DNA from: Kiritimatiellales bacterium
GTDB taxonomy: Bacteria; Verrucomicrobiota; Kiritimatiellia; Kiritimatiellales; Pontiellaceae
Direction of reading: 5' to 3'
NCBI GenBank assembly: GCA_030621805.1
Contig: JAUXGY010000046.1
Span: forward strand, 1-9,207
Length of the DNA: 9,207 nucleotides
Both the position numbers and the translations under genes were made by a program. Each line of letters starts with the position of its first letter. Within the stretch, counting starts at the first letter, position 1. Of the stretch, positions 1 through 6,829 are shown one piece after another. The notes under the pieces were generated by a model, which did no database searches, was not told the DNA's origin, and worked only from the letters and a program-made list of their open reading frames with translations.

Positions 1-118
1 GAGCGACTTTCACCTTTTTTCCTGATGCGGCGTGTGCCGCCATTCCCGCGAGTCCGGCGACGGTTCCTGCAATAGCGGTGGTCTTTAACGAACTTCTGCG
101 TGTGCAATTTGGTTTCAT
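1..118 (-). CDS. Tat-exported protein, 5' end only (possibly Gfo/Idh/MocA-type oxidoreductase)
   Basis: Only the first 39 codons are in the window; the gene continues past the left edge. The ATG is at 116-118, preceded by GGAG (125-128) at a 6-base spacing. The N-terminus has a twin-arginine signal: T6-R7-R8-S9-S10-L11-K12, then a small, weakly hydrophobic stretch (residues 13-28, rich in Ala, Gly, Val, Leu) and an A-x-A-like end near residues 28-31. It is followed by a basic K-K-V-K-V-A segment. That order, a Tat signal and then a short beta strand reading KVKVA, is how many exported Gfo/Idh/MocA-family NAD(P)-dependent oxidoreductases of PVC bacteria begin. The Rossmann glycine motif is outside the window, so the family is a guess; the Tat signal is what is actually seen. 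The gene is divergent from the VanZ-fusion gene at 250. Confidence 0.6.
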   Translation of the reverse strand, partial: MKPNCTRRSSLKTTAIAGTVAGLAGMAAHAASGKKVKVA

Positions 119-249
119 ATTTTACTCCAACGATTAAAGGTTCAATTATATAGAGGATGATTTATAATTCCATAATAGACAATGGGTTCATGATTTTCAA
201 GCCTCGGCAAAACCAGTAGATTTTTGTTAATGAAAATTAGGAGCACGTT
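119..249. promoter_or_regulatory. Divergent AT-rich promoter region
   Basis: This is an AT-rich gap between two divergent genes. On the plus strand a perfect TATAAT lies at 163-168, with a weak -35 candidate TTCAAT at 141-146 (16-base spacing). Its transcript would have a leader of about 75 bases before the ATG at 250. On the minus strand TATAAT (complement of 145-150) would start a transcript about 20 bases before the ATG at 118, but no good -35 is visible. The plus -35 and minus -10 candidates overlap, so the two promoters could compete. The ribosome binding site AGGAG for the plus gene is at 239-243. All of this is inspection only. Confidence 0.4.
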
Positions 250-1068
250 ATGGGACGGAATGTAAAAGACGGGGTGGTGAACGACTATCAGTTGGCCTTG
301 CTATCGAAGTCGGTTTTTGACATTGGACCGCGTACACGGTTCTTGATTCTGATGTTCGGTATGGTGGGGATTGCTTTGGCATTTATGGAGAGTCTGGTGA
401 GCGGAAAACAGGTTCCGCTCGATAAGATGATCCACTTTTCCGGCTACTTCATGCTGTCCATCACCTTTGTGCTGGCTTTGCGACCGTTGCTGTTTATTCC
501 GGGGTTGATGGGTCTGGTTGCGATGGGCGTAGTGATTGAGTTTCTCCAGCGGCATACAGGTCGATCGTTTGACCTGACGGATATGATTGCCAATACGCTG
601 GGCGTGGTGATCGGCGGATTGGTGGGGCTTTCTATACGCGGAATCTATGCTTATGTGCGAAAGGAAATGGCGGCACGAAAGGCAAGAGAAAACCTGGTCT
701 CGTTCGCCAAGGGCGACGTACTAATTCGTGAGGGCGATCCGATTGACGAAATGTATATCATCAAGCAGGGGTGCGTTCGTGCCTTACGCAATATCAATGG
801 CCGGGAGGTCGAGATTGCGACGGGCCGGGCAGGGGATGTGCTGGGTGTTCTGGCCGTGGTGGAGAATAAGCCGCAGTATGCAACGATTCGGGCACTGGAG
901 CCCACCATGGTTTACCGCATGAATATGCGGCAACTCATGGAAAGCGCAGGGGGCGATGAGTTGCCCGTTTCATTGGTGCTCGGAGGGCTTTGCTCTCGCC
1001 TGCGCTCGTTGGCCGATCAGGTGATGGGCTCGGGTCGGCATATCACCGCTGACCACACCATGGTATAA
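250..1068 (+). CDS. VanZ-like membrane domain fused to a cyclic-nucleotide-binding-like domain
   Basis: This 272-residue protein starts at ATG 250 behind AGGAG at a 6-base spacing. Residues 30-130 form a VanZ-like domain with about four membrane helices (near 31-47, 60-78, 80-98 and 114-130). It shows the family's conserved D58-K59-x-x-H62-F63, the I96-E97-F98-L99-Q100 segment, and R105-S-F-D-L-T-D-M-I-A-N115-T-L-G. A basic linker (131-147) leads to a cytoplasmic CRP-type beta-roll (about 148-228) containing F-x-x-G-D-V-L-I-x-E-G and G194-R-A-G-D-V-L-G. The phosphate-binding Arg of cAMP-binding proteins (R-S/T-A-x) is replaced: the equivalent stretch reads P208-Q209-Y210-A211-T212. A short helix follows and there is no DNA-binding domain. 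VanZ proteins are linked to glycopeptide resistance and envelope functions, but the biochemical role is unclear. A membrane sensor of a ligand other than canonical cAMP is an inference. Confidence 0.75.
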   Translation: MGRNVKDGVVNDYQLALLSKSVFDIGPRTRFLILMFGMVGIALAFMESLVSGKQVPLDKMIHFSGYFMLSITFVLALRPLLFIPGLMGLVAMGVVIEFLQRHTGRSFDLTDMIANTLGVVIGGLVGLSIRGIYAYVRKEMAARKARENLVSFAKGDVLIREGDPIDEMYIIKQGCVRALRNINGREVEIATGRAGDVLGVLAVVENKPQYATIRALEPTMVYRMNMRQLMESAGGDELPVSLVLGGLCSRLRSLADQVMGSGRHITADHTMV

Positions 1069-1069
1069 T
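1061..1069 (+). promoter_or_regulatory. Extended -10 promoter candidate
   Basis: The last codons and stop of the VanZ-fusion gene contain TGGTATAAT: a perfect TATAAT at 1064-1069 with the TG extension one base upstream. No TTGACA-like -35 is found 16-18 bases upstream, as is common for extended -10 promoters. Transcription would begin near 1076 and give a leader of about 45 bases before the GTG at 1121. It would let the downstream gene be expressed on its own. Confidence 0.4.
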
Positions 1070-1120
1070 GAAGTTTATTAATGGCTAGAATCCCTTGCGT
1101 ACTTTGCTAGTCTGTCTGCC

Positions 1121-1702
1121 GTGAAAGCTATTGATCATTTCGAACAGAACCGCCCGGTTCATCTGGCCTTGCGGGATATCTATTATGAACACGCCATCCG
1201 TTTGATGAAAGATCCAAAGCACATGGCGGCGCAACCATTGATCGTGAGTGACTACGAAGAAATTCTCTTTGTTTTGCGGACGGCCCGCGAGCATGGCCGG
1301 TTTGCCGTTCGGGATAATGGAAAAAATGAAAAGGACGGGCAGTTCTTCAATTTTATTAATATGCTGGCGGGCAATGTGAAGGCCATACTGTCGATGCTTA
1401 ACCTGAAGCTCTCCGTCGAGGCGAGCGACAGTTTCTTTTCCTCCTTTCTTGAAGTGAATTACGCCTCGGTTTCTCTCCAGGCCGAGGAATACGAGCGCCG
1501 CGCCCGCGACATTATTCGCTGCATGCTGAATACGTTGAAGATTGCCGGAGTTGCCTTTGAACAGTTGAAGCAGGCCAATCGTGAGGCGTTCACCGACTTT
1601 GAGTGCGAACGCTACGACAAGGCGGCTGCGCACTATGAAGAGCGGATCGAAAAACACCCCGACCTGCCTCAGTATAAAAGGCGCACCGGGCTATTTGCCT
1701 GA
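1121..1702 (+). CDS. Uncharacterised 193-residue protein
   Basis: I do not recognise this family. The frame is open from a stop at 1079-1081, and GTG at 1121 is the first sensible start. There is no clear Shine-Dalgarno sequence before it, and the first in-frame ATG is at codon 29. The protein is soluble, with no signal or membrane segment, and is predicted to be mostly helical with many charged and aromatic residues. Visible stretches are the N-terminal H-L-A-L-R-D-I-Y-Y-E-H (residues 14-24), S43-D-Y-E-E, and the central F75-F-N-F-I-N-M-L-A-G. Near the C-terminus, R164-Y-D-K-A-A-A-H-Y-E-E-R-I resembles one TPR-like helix, followed by a basic tail. It lies 52 bases after the VanZ-fusion gene on the same strand and ends convergently with mutL. 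A long open frame also exists on the opposite strand here, but this frame has the more normal protein composition. Confidence 0.65.
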   Translation: MKAIDHFEQNRPVHLALRDIYYEHAIRLMKDPKHMAAQPLIVSDYEEILFVLRTAREHGRFAVRDNGKNEKDGQFFNFINMLAGNVKAILSMLNLKLSVEASDSFFSSFLEVNYASVSLQAEEYERRARDIIRCMLNTLKIAGVAFEQLKQANREAFTDFECERYDKAAAHYEERIEKHPDLPQYKRRTGLFA

Positions 1703-1704
1703 TG

Positions 1705-1738
1705 AACGTGAAACGTGACAGTTGATTCGTAATTCTAT
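1705..1738. repeat. Short heptamer repeats: AACGTGA x2, then ATTCGTA-like x2
   Basis: Directly after the unknown gene's stop, AACGTGA occurs twice head-to-tail (1705-1711, 1712-1718). Six bases later ATTCGTA (1725-1731) is followed by a decayed unit, ATTCTAT (1732-1738). Both have a 7-base period, like the CCCAAAG array that follows. Two units each is weak evidence alone; the shared period with the neighbouring arrays makes it more credible. Confidence 0.45.
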
Positions 1739-1769
1739 TTGCCGACAAGCTGGTATTTGGCAGAATTCT

Positions 1770-1797
1770 CCCAAAGCCCAAAGCCCAAAGCCCAAAG
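1770..1797 (+). repeat. Tandem heptamer array, CCCAAAG x4
   Basis: Four perfect head-to-tail copies of CCCAAAG occupy 1770-1797 in the spacer between the convergent unknown gene and mutL. A related array on the opposite strand lies inside mutL (2393-2420). The type resembles the short tandemly repeated repetitive heptanucleotides (STRR) described in cyanobacteria, though the unit sequence differs. No clear transcription terminator is seen in the rest of 1703-1805. Confidence 0.85.
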
Positions 1798-1805
1798 CCT
1801 TTCCC

Positions 1806-3599
1806 TTATTCCCGGCTAAACTTTCGGTTGAGCTCGGTAAAGCTGGTGTAGATCAGGGTGGGTCGTCCGCGTGGGGAGGTGTAGGGCATTTGGGTTTTGG
1901 CTAGATCGGACACCAACTGCTCAATGGACTTTTCCGATAGCTGGTCTTTTGTCCGTACGGCCGTCTGGCAGGCGGCCTGCGCAATCTTTTCCTGAACCAG
2001 TTCGCGTGCACCGCGCTTTTTCCCGGCCTTTTCCAGCTCACGTGCAATTTCCACCAGCAACGATTCCGCCGGGCCATCCTGCACATAGATCGGCAAGGCA
2101 TCGACAATGAACGTGTCGCCGCCAAATTCTGAAACTCCGAAGCCGAGTTCCTGCAATACTTCGATATAATCGCGCACCACCTGCGCATCGGACGGAAGCA
2201 GGTCGATCGTCTCCGGTGCGAGCAGTCCCTGTTGTTGGATGGCGTGCTGGTGCACCGCAGCCATAAATTTCTCGAATAGCACGCGCTCGTGCGCCGCGCG
2301 CGGCTCCATCAGTACAAAGCCATCCTCCGTTTCAAGCACCACATAGCTCTCGCCAATTCGCCCGACAATCCGGCACCAACCCCAAGGAGAGGTTTTAGGC
2401 TTTGGGCTCTGGGCTTTGGGGAGCTCCTCTTTCGGTATTTGAAGTTCTTTGTTCGAAAGTCGAGATTCTACGATCTCCGGTCGAACGAGCAGCTCATCCA
2501 TCTTTTTCTGCATTTCAAACTTGGGGCGAACGGGTGCCGGAAGAACAACCTTTTCTCCGTCATCTCCCCCGGCCTCCGACCTCCGACCTCTGTCCTCTGT
2601 CCTCTGAAAGGCGAGAGCCTTGTTCAGGGCAGCGATAATGGCGTCGCGCAGTTGGTTGGGTCGATGGAAGCGAACTTCTTTCTTGGTGGGGTGGACGTTG
2701 ACGTCGACGAGCGACGGTTCCATCCCAATAAAAAGAAAGACGGCAGGAAAGCGGCCCTTGGCAATGAGCGAGTGGTAGGCCTCGTTGAGTGCGTGGTAGA
2801 CGACGGGTGCAGCGGCGGGGCGACCGTTGACAAAGATATATTGATCCTGCCGGTCCTTGCGCCCGGTTTGCGGAAGGCCAGCGAATCCGGTGATGGTGTA
2901 TTCGCCGTCCGTATAGTCGAGCGGGAGTAGCTGTTCAAAAAAACCGGGGGTGTAAAGCTCGCTGATCCGATCCTCCATCTTTCCGTCCATGGGGAGGTTG
3001 TAGACCATTCGCTCATCGACCTTGAGGCTCATGCCGGTGGTTGGATGGGCGAGGGCGTGGACGAGGAAGAGCTGGCGGATGTGGGATAGCTCGGTCTGCT
3101 CGGCGCGCAGGAATTTGCGGCGGGCGGGCACGTTGAAGAACAAGTTTCGGATTTCCATGCGTGTACCGACCGGACAGCCAATGTCCTCGACGGAGAGTAG
3201 CTTGCCACCGGCAATCTGGATCTCGGTTCCGGACAACTCCTCCTCCGGGCGGGTGATCAGCGTAAAGCGCGAAACGGATGATATGGAGGAAAGGGCCTCG
3301 CCGCGGAAACCCAGCGTGTGGATGTTTTCAATGTCCGCTTCCGATCGGATTTTGCTCGTGGCGTGGCGCTCAATCGCCAGCAGCGCTTGATCGCGATCCA
3401 TCCCGCAGCCGTTGTCGGTGATGGCGATGAGCTGGCGTCCGCCGCGAATAATTTCCACATCCACTTGCGTGGCTCCGGCATCGAGCGCATTTTCGAACAG
3501 TTCCTTCATCACCGAAGCCGGGCGGTCAACGACCTCGCCAGCGGCGATCTTGTTGATCACCTGATCGGACAATAGCTGGATGACGGGTTTGTTCTGCAT
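1806..3599 (-). CDS. mutL: DNA mismatch repair protein MutL
   Basis: A 597-residue MutL that couples MutS mismatch recognition to strand removal. The frame extends upstream to an ATG at 3668, but homology begins at the ATG at 3597-3599, which also clears the preceding GH20 gene by 32 bases; neither start has a clear Shine-Dalgarno sequence. The N-terminal GHKL ATPase is complete: I-A-A-G-E-V-V (18-24), K32-E33-L-F-E-N37-A-L-D-A-G with catalytic E33 and Mg-binding N37, D62-N-G-C-G-M, A80-T-S-K-I, G97-F-R-G-E-A-L and V300-N-V-H-P-T-K306. The linker (about 331-403) contains two heptamer-derived segments. The C-terminal dimerisation domain (405-597) is present, but the endonuclease motif DQHA-x2-E-x4-E reads E432-P-R-A-A-H-E438-R-V-L-F-E443. 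The late CPHGRP motif reads S575-P-R-G-R-P580. Nicking activity is therefore doubtful. It is the last gene of the hemB cluster. Confidence 0.95.
   Translation of the reverse strand: MQNKPVIQLLSDQVINKIAAGEVVDRPASVMKELFENALDAGATQVDVEIIRGGRQLIAITDNGCGMDRDQALLAIERHATSKIRSEADIENIHTLGFRGEALSSISSVSRFTLITRPEEELSGTEIQIAGGKLLSVEDIGCPVGTRMEIRNLFFNVPARRKFLRAEQTELSHIRQLFLVHALAHPTTGMSLKVDERMVYNLPMDGKMEDRISELYTPGFFEQLLPLDYTDGEYTITGFAGLPQTGRKDRQDQYIFVNGRPAAAPVVYHALNEAYHSLIAKGRFPAVFLFIGMEPSLVDVNVHPTKKEVRFHRPNQLRDAIIAALNKALAFQRTEDRGRRSEAGGDDGEKVVLPAPVRPKFEMQKKMDELLVRPEIVESRLSNKELQIPKEELPKAQSPKPKTSPWGWCRIVGRIGESYVVLETEDGFVLMEPRAAHERVLFEKFMAAVHQHAIQQQGLLAPETIDLLPSDAQVVRDYIEVLQELGFGVSEFGGDTFIVDALPIYVQDGPAESLLVEIARELEKAGKKRGARELVQEKIAQAACQTAVRTKDQLSEKSIEQLVSDLAKTQMPYTSPRGRPTLIYTSFTELNRKFSRE
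2393..2420 (-). repeat. CCCAAAG-type heptamer array inside mutL linker
   Basis: On the mutL coding strand the units read CCCAAAG, CCCAGAG, CCCAAAG and a decayed CCTAAAA (28 bases). They encode residues 394-403, read as P-K-A-Q-S-P-K-P-K-T, in the disordered linker. The family matches the spacer array at 1770-1797, which lies in inverted orientation. Confidence 0.8.
2573..2607. repeat. Heptamer array CCTCYGW x5 inside mutL linker
   Basis: Five consecutive 7-base units on the plus strand read CCTCCGA, CCTCCGA, CCTCTGT, CCTCTGT, CCTCTGA (35 bases). On the mutL strand they encode residues 331-343 (F-Q-R-T-E-D-R-G-R-R-S-E-A), just past the ATPase/transducer domain. The first four units form two identical pairs, which suggests recent unit duplication. 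Confidence 0.85.
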
Positions 3600-3631
3600 T
3601 CCGGGGAATGTAGCAGAACGGTTTTCCGGGA

Positions 3632-6193
3632 TCACGGTTTCAAGCGAAGATTTTGAATCACGAGCCATTCGTCGCTTTGCCCGGCTACGCAGTGGATGCG
3701 GATGGCTTTGATGCTTCCGGTAATCTTGGCCCGCGCAGTGCCAAACTCGAAGCCGCTGACTTTCTTGAATGATTTCCCGTCGCGCGAGATTTCAAGGTCG
3801 CCCTCCACCAGAATATCGTTCGAGGTGTTTGGCTTTCCGGTAATCACTTCGAGATGGCTGCACGCAACCGACTCTTTGAAGGTGACGGTTAGTAGGTCTC
3901 CTTTTTTTGGTTTGCGTCCGACCCAGAAGTAGGAGCGGTGGTTTCCGTCGGCTACATGATCCGCGACATGGTTGCCATAGGCAGGCATGTTGGATTCTAC
4001 GGATTCCACCTCAGGATCAAGGTAGGGCGATTGATCGAGGATCAGGGTGCCCCGGCTTTTCGATCCACCATCCTGTTTAAGCTCAATGCGGAGGGTGTAG
4101 CGGTTGCACTTTTTATAGCTCTTGAGCGCGATGCGGTAGAGATGCGCTTGGGTCTTTTTGTCGCCGAGGGTCAGTGGTGTGGTGTCCTCGAAAATTGGTT
4201 TCCCGTTTTCGAGCAGTTGGAGTGATCGGATTTCGATCCCATTCTTTCCCCAGATCCGCCGCAGTGCCAGCGTCCAGCGGCCGTTTGAATCGAGGGAGTC
4301 GGTGATGTCGATTTCCCACGGGGCGAACTCTTTTTGCGCGGTTTTCTCGTTCCACTGCGCGAAGGGATTTTGCTTTGCGCCTTTAATCACCGGGCTGGTG
4401 CGCCCGCTGTCGCGGAAGGTTTGCATGCGCAGCAGTCCCGTATTCTCGCAAGGGAAGGGCTTGCCGTTCCATTGTGCTGATTGGTCGGTGGGTTCCGAGC
4501 CGTCGAGGGTGTAGCGGACGTTGGCGGAGGAGTAGGGAGGGGCGATGGTAACCATCCCTTTGCGGACAGTGGCGGTGGGATGGGGTACGCGGTAATGAAT
4601 ATCCATTTGTTCGAGGCGGGCGAGGTGGGTATCGCCGAGCCGCTCGGAAAAGTCATCCCAGTCGCGCTGCTTCTGCGGGGTCCAGCAGAGCTCGGCGAGG
4701 GCACAGAGGCGCGGATAGGTTTGGAACTCTTCTTGCCGTTCTGGCTTATCGAGATACTCGGCCCAGAGGCAGCCCGCCACGCCGAGGATGTTTCCCTTCT
4801 GGGCATCGGTCAGGTCGTTTCCGGCCATGGGGTCGAAACTGTAGGTTTTCTGCGTGTCAACGACGCCGGCCCACCAGTGGCCGCGTTCGCCGGGATACTG
4901 TGCCATGTCGAAATAGGTGTAGGGGCCGGGGCTCATCACGACGGGATGCCCCAGCTTGGCCGCGTGGAATCCGGGACCCGTACCCGTCCACGACATGACG
5001 GTGGTGTCCTGCTTCAGTTTTCCGCCATGCAGGATTTCGTTCCATCCGATGATCCTTCGGCCGTATTTCGCAAGGGTGTCTTCCATGCGGCGGATAAAAT
5101 AGTTCTGAATATTACCGACGTTTTTGAAGCCCTCTTTTTTCATCAGCGCTTGGCAGCGCGAGCAGCTGGCCCAGTATTTTTTATTTACCTCGTCGCCGCC
5201 AATATGAATGTATCCGAACGGGAAGAGCGCGGCGGTTTCGCGGAGAATGTCGTCGATCATCTCATAGTTGGCTTCGCGCCCGGCGCACCAGACATTTTTC
5301 GTTACGCCTTGGACGGATGCGGAGTTGTCATCGGTGTCGCAGAGAGTTTCCGGATACGAAGCGGTTACGCCGAGGCTATGCCCGGGAAGGTCGATCTCCG
5401 GTAGGATCTGGATGTTGCGCTTCAGGGCGTCTTGGACGATTCCTCGGATCTGTTCCTGCGTGTAGTAGCCGCCGTATTTTTCGTCCTCACTCGACCCGCG
5501 CGATGCGGGTAGAACGCAATCCTTGCCGCGCCAGGCCCCTTTGTTGGTTAGTTCGGGCCAAGCCTTGATTTCGATGCGCCAGCCGTCGTCGTCGGTTAGG
5601 TGCCAGTGGAAAATATTAATCTTATGGACGGCCAGATGATCGATGTAACGCTTGACCTCGTCGGCTGTGAAAAACTGGCGGGAGCAATCGAGCATCATCG
5701 CTCGCCAGACAAAGCGCGGGTGATCCATGATTGAGGCGCAGGCTACGGGGATGCTTTTTTCCGGGTGGGCCGACGGATTATAGATCTCCGGCGGCATCAG
5801 CTGCATCAGGGTTTGAATGCCGTAGAAAAATCCTCCGTAGTCCCCGGCACGAATCACGATGCCTCGGGGGGCGATGTCCAGAAGGTAGCCGTCGGCAGGT
5901 AGGTCGGCGGGGAGTTTCTGGCTGGTGAGGTGGATGATGGGTCCGTCTGCTTCCTTCGCGTTTTTCAGAGCGATGCCGGTGCGTGCCTTCAGGAGCTCGG
6001 CAAAATAGCGGCCGGCGCGCCGGGCATCGATATTGTCGCGCTCGCCGGCAATGCCCGTTTGGTTATCGATTATGAACGTCCCGTCCAGCGCTTTGGCTTG
6101 CATGGGCTTGGGGATAATGGCCAATTCTGTTGCTTGGATAGATACGACGGTTGCGAGAAGAGTTGCGAGACGGAGGGCATTTATTTTTTCCAT
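3632..6193 (-). CDS. Secreted GH20 beta-N-acetylhexosaminidase with C-terminal carbohydrate-binding-like domain
   Basis: An 853-residue exo-acting enzyme expected to release terminal GlcNAc/GalNAc from glycans or chitin oligosaccharides. The start is the ATG at 6191-6193, with AAAGGA upstream; the open frame to 6427 only overlaps the nitroreductase gene. A Sec signal peptide spans about 1-21 (cleavage near S-I-Q-A). The GH20b domain is about 23-155. The TIM barrel is about 160-510: M167-L-D-C-S-R172 (substrate-binding Arg), W197-H-L-T-D-D-D-G-W-R, L264-P-E-I-D-L-P-G-H, the catalytic pair D334-E335 in H-I-G-G-D-E, and C475-L-W-A-E. A chitobiase-like segment follows (V559-R-Y-T-L-D-G-S-E-P-T), then a beta-rich region (about 635-720) and a discoidin-like C-terminal domain (about 720-853), probably glycan-binding. 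The length is typical of multidomain Bacteroidota/PVC members. It lies 19 bases after the nitroreductase gene. Export past the outer membrane is not decided by the sequence. Confidence 0.93.
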   Translation of the reverse strand: MEKINALRLATLLATVVSIQATELAIIPKPMQAKALDGTFIIDNQTGIAGERDNIDARRAGRYFAELLKARTGIALKNAKEADGPIIHLTSQKLPADLPADGYLLDIAPRGIVIRAGDYGGFFYGIQTLMQLMPPEIYNPSAHPEKSIPVACASIMDHPRFVWRAMMLDCSRQFFTADEVKRYIDHLAVHKINIFHWHLTDDDGWRIEIKAWPELTNKGAWRGKDCVLPASRGSSEDEKYGGYYTQEQIRGIVQDALKRNIQILPEIDLPGHSLGVTASYPETLCDTDDNSASVQGVTKNVWCAGREANYEMIDDILRETAALFPFGYIHIGGDEVNKKYWASCSRCQALMKKEGFKNVGNIQNYFIRRMEDTLAKYGRRIIGWNEILHGGKLKQDTTVMSWTGTGPGFHAAKLGHPVVMSPGPYTYFDMAQYPGERGHWWAGVVDTQKTYSFDPMAGNDLTDAQKGNILGVAGCLWAEYLDKPERQEEFQTYPRLCALAELCWTPQKQRDWDDFSERLGDTHLARLEQMDIHYRVPHPTATVRKGMVTIAPPYSSANVRYTLDGSEPTDQSAQWNGKPFPCENTGLLRMQTFRDSGRTSPVIKGAKQNPFAQWNEKTAQKEFAPWEIDITDSLDSNGRWTLALRRIWGKNGIEIRSLQLLENGKPIFEDTTPLTLGDKKTQAHLYRIALKSYKKCNRYTLRIELKQDGGSKSRGTLILDQSPYLDPEVESVESNMPAYGNHVADHVADGNHRSYFWVGRKPKKGDLLTVTFKESVACSHLEVITGKPNTSNDILVEGDLEISRDGKSFKKVSGFEFGTARAKITGSIKAIRIHCVAGQSDEWLVIQNLRLKP

Positions 6194-6212
6194 GGCGGTT
6201 CCTTTGGGAGGT

Positions 6213-6815
6213 TTAAAATCGGTCTGTGATGATGACCTCGTCCAGCGGGAGTTTATCTCCCCGGGGAAGGGCCTCTGCGGTGCCTTTGCCAATGGCGACG
6301 AACATGGTGATGGCGTGGTCTTCGGGAAGATTGATGAGCTCGGCGACGGCATCGAAGTCGAAGCCGTCCATGGGGCAGGAGTCGTAGCCCATGGATTGGG
6401 CGGCGAGCATGAGGGTCTGGGCGGCAATACCGCAGGATCGCATGGCTTCGTCGCGTTGCACTTGATCGAGGCCGTTGTAATATTGCCCGATGGCGGGTAC
6501 CATGAAATCCTGCACGGGGTCGGGGGCGGAATGCCAGTAGCGCGTTGGTTCCTTTTCCCATGCCTTTAGATCGGCGCAGAGGATGATCAGCAACGAGGCG
6601 TCGGTTACTTGTGCTTGATCCCACGATGCTTTGCAGATTGCTTTGCGCTGCTCCGGATCGTCTACCACGACAAAGCGCCAGTTTTGAATGTTGAAGGCGG
6701 TGGGGGAGAGCAAGGCTAACGTCAGCAGTTTCTCTCGCTCCTTCTTCGGCATTTTATGGTCGGGATCAAAGTGTTTTACGGCGCGGCGGTTTTGAATGGC
6801 GGTTGATACGTTCAT
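6213..6815 (-). CDS. Nitroreductase-family FMN oxidoreductase
   Basis: A 200-residue cytoplasmic flavoprotein of the nitroreductase superfamily, which uses NAD(P)H to reduce nitro compounds, quinones or related acceptors. The start is the ATG at 6813-6815, preceded by AGGG/GGAG about 8 bases upstream; the upstream open frame to 7175 only overlaps hemB. Family features include the N-terminal I7-Q-N-R10-R11-A-V-K FMN-phosphate site, S37-P-T-A-F-N-I-Q-N-W-R-F (the SPS-x-N-x-Q-P-W-like segment), a central domain with Y112-Y-N-G, the G142-Y-D-S-C-P-M-D-G helix start, and C-terminal P184-R-G-D. The length matches single-domain dimeric members. It starts 14 bases after the hemB stop, so co-transcription is very likely. 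The physiological substrate is unknown and no specific link to haem synthesis is implied. Confidence 0.9.
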   Translation of the reverse strand: MNVSTAIQNRRAVKHFDPDHKMPKKEREKLLTLALLSPTAFNIQNWRFVVVDDPEQRKAICKASWDQAQVTDASLLIILCADLKAWEKEPTRYWHSAPDPVQDFMVPAIGQYYNGLDQVQRDEAMRSCGIAAQTLMLAAQSMGYDSCPMDGFDFDAVAELINLPEDHAITMFVAIGKGTAEALPRGDKLPLDEVIITDRF

Positions 6816-6829
6816 GGAGGTTGCTCCCT

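Noticed and set aside
1085..1657. 190-codon open frame on the minus strand opposite the unknown gene
   Set aside because: It has no ribosome site and a composition typical of an antisense shadow. The plus frame has a more normal soluble-protein composition and an upstream promoter motif.
1703..1769. Terminator for the convergent genes at 1703-1805
   Set aside because: Only a weak 4-5 bp stem (TGCC/GGCA) without a U run was found.
1770..2607. Heptamer arrays read as a CRISPR or phage attachment site
   Set aside because: Units are contiguous with no spacers, and no cas, integrase or tRNA gene is in the window.
3600..3668. Upstream ATG at 3668 as the mutL start
   Set aside because: It overlaps the GH20 3' end, adds 23 residues absent from MutL homologues and has no ribosome site.
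4481..5404. 307-codon plus-strand open frame opposite the GH20 gene
   Set aside because: It lies fully inside a clearly homologous GH20 coding region on the other strand and is Gly/Val/Ala rich with no recognisable domain.
6194..6427. N-terminal extension of the GH20 frame to an ATG at 6427
   Set aside because: The extra 78 residues are Pro/Ser-rich and overlap the nitroreductase gene; the signal peptide starts at 6193 with a ribosome site.
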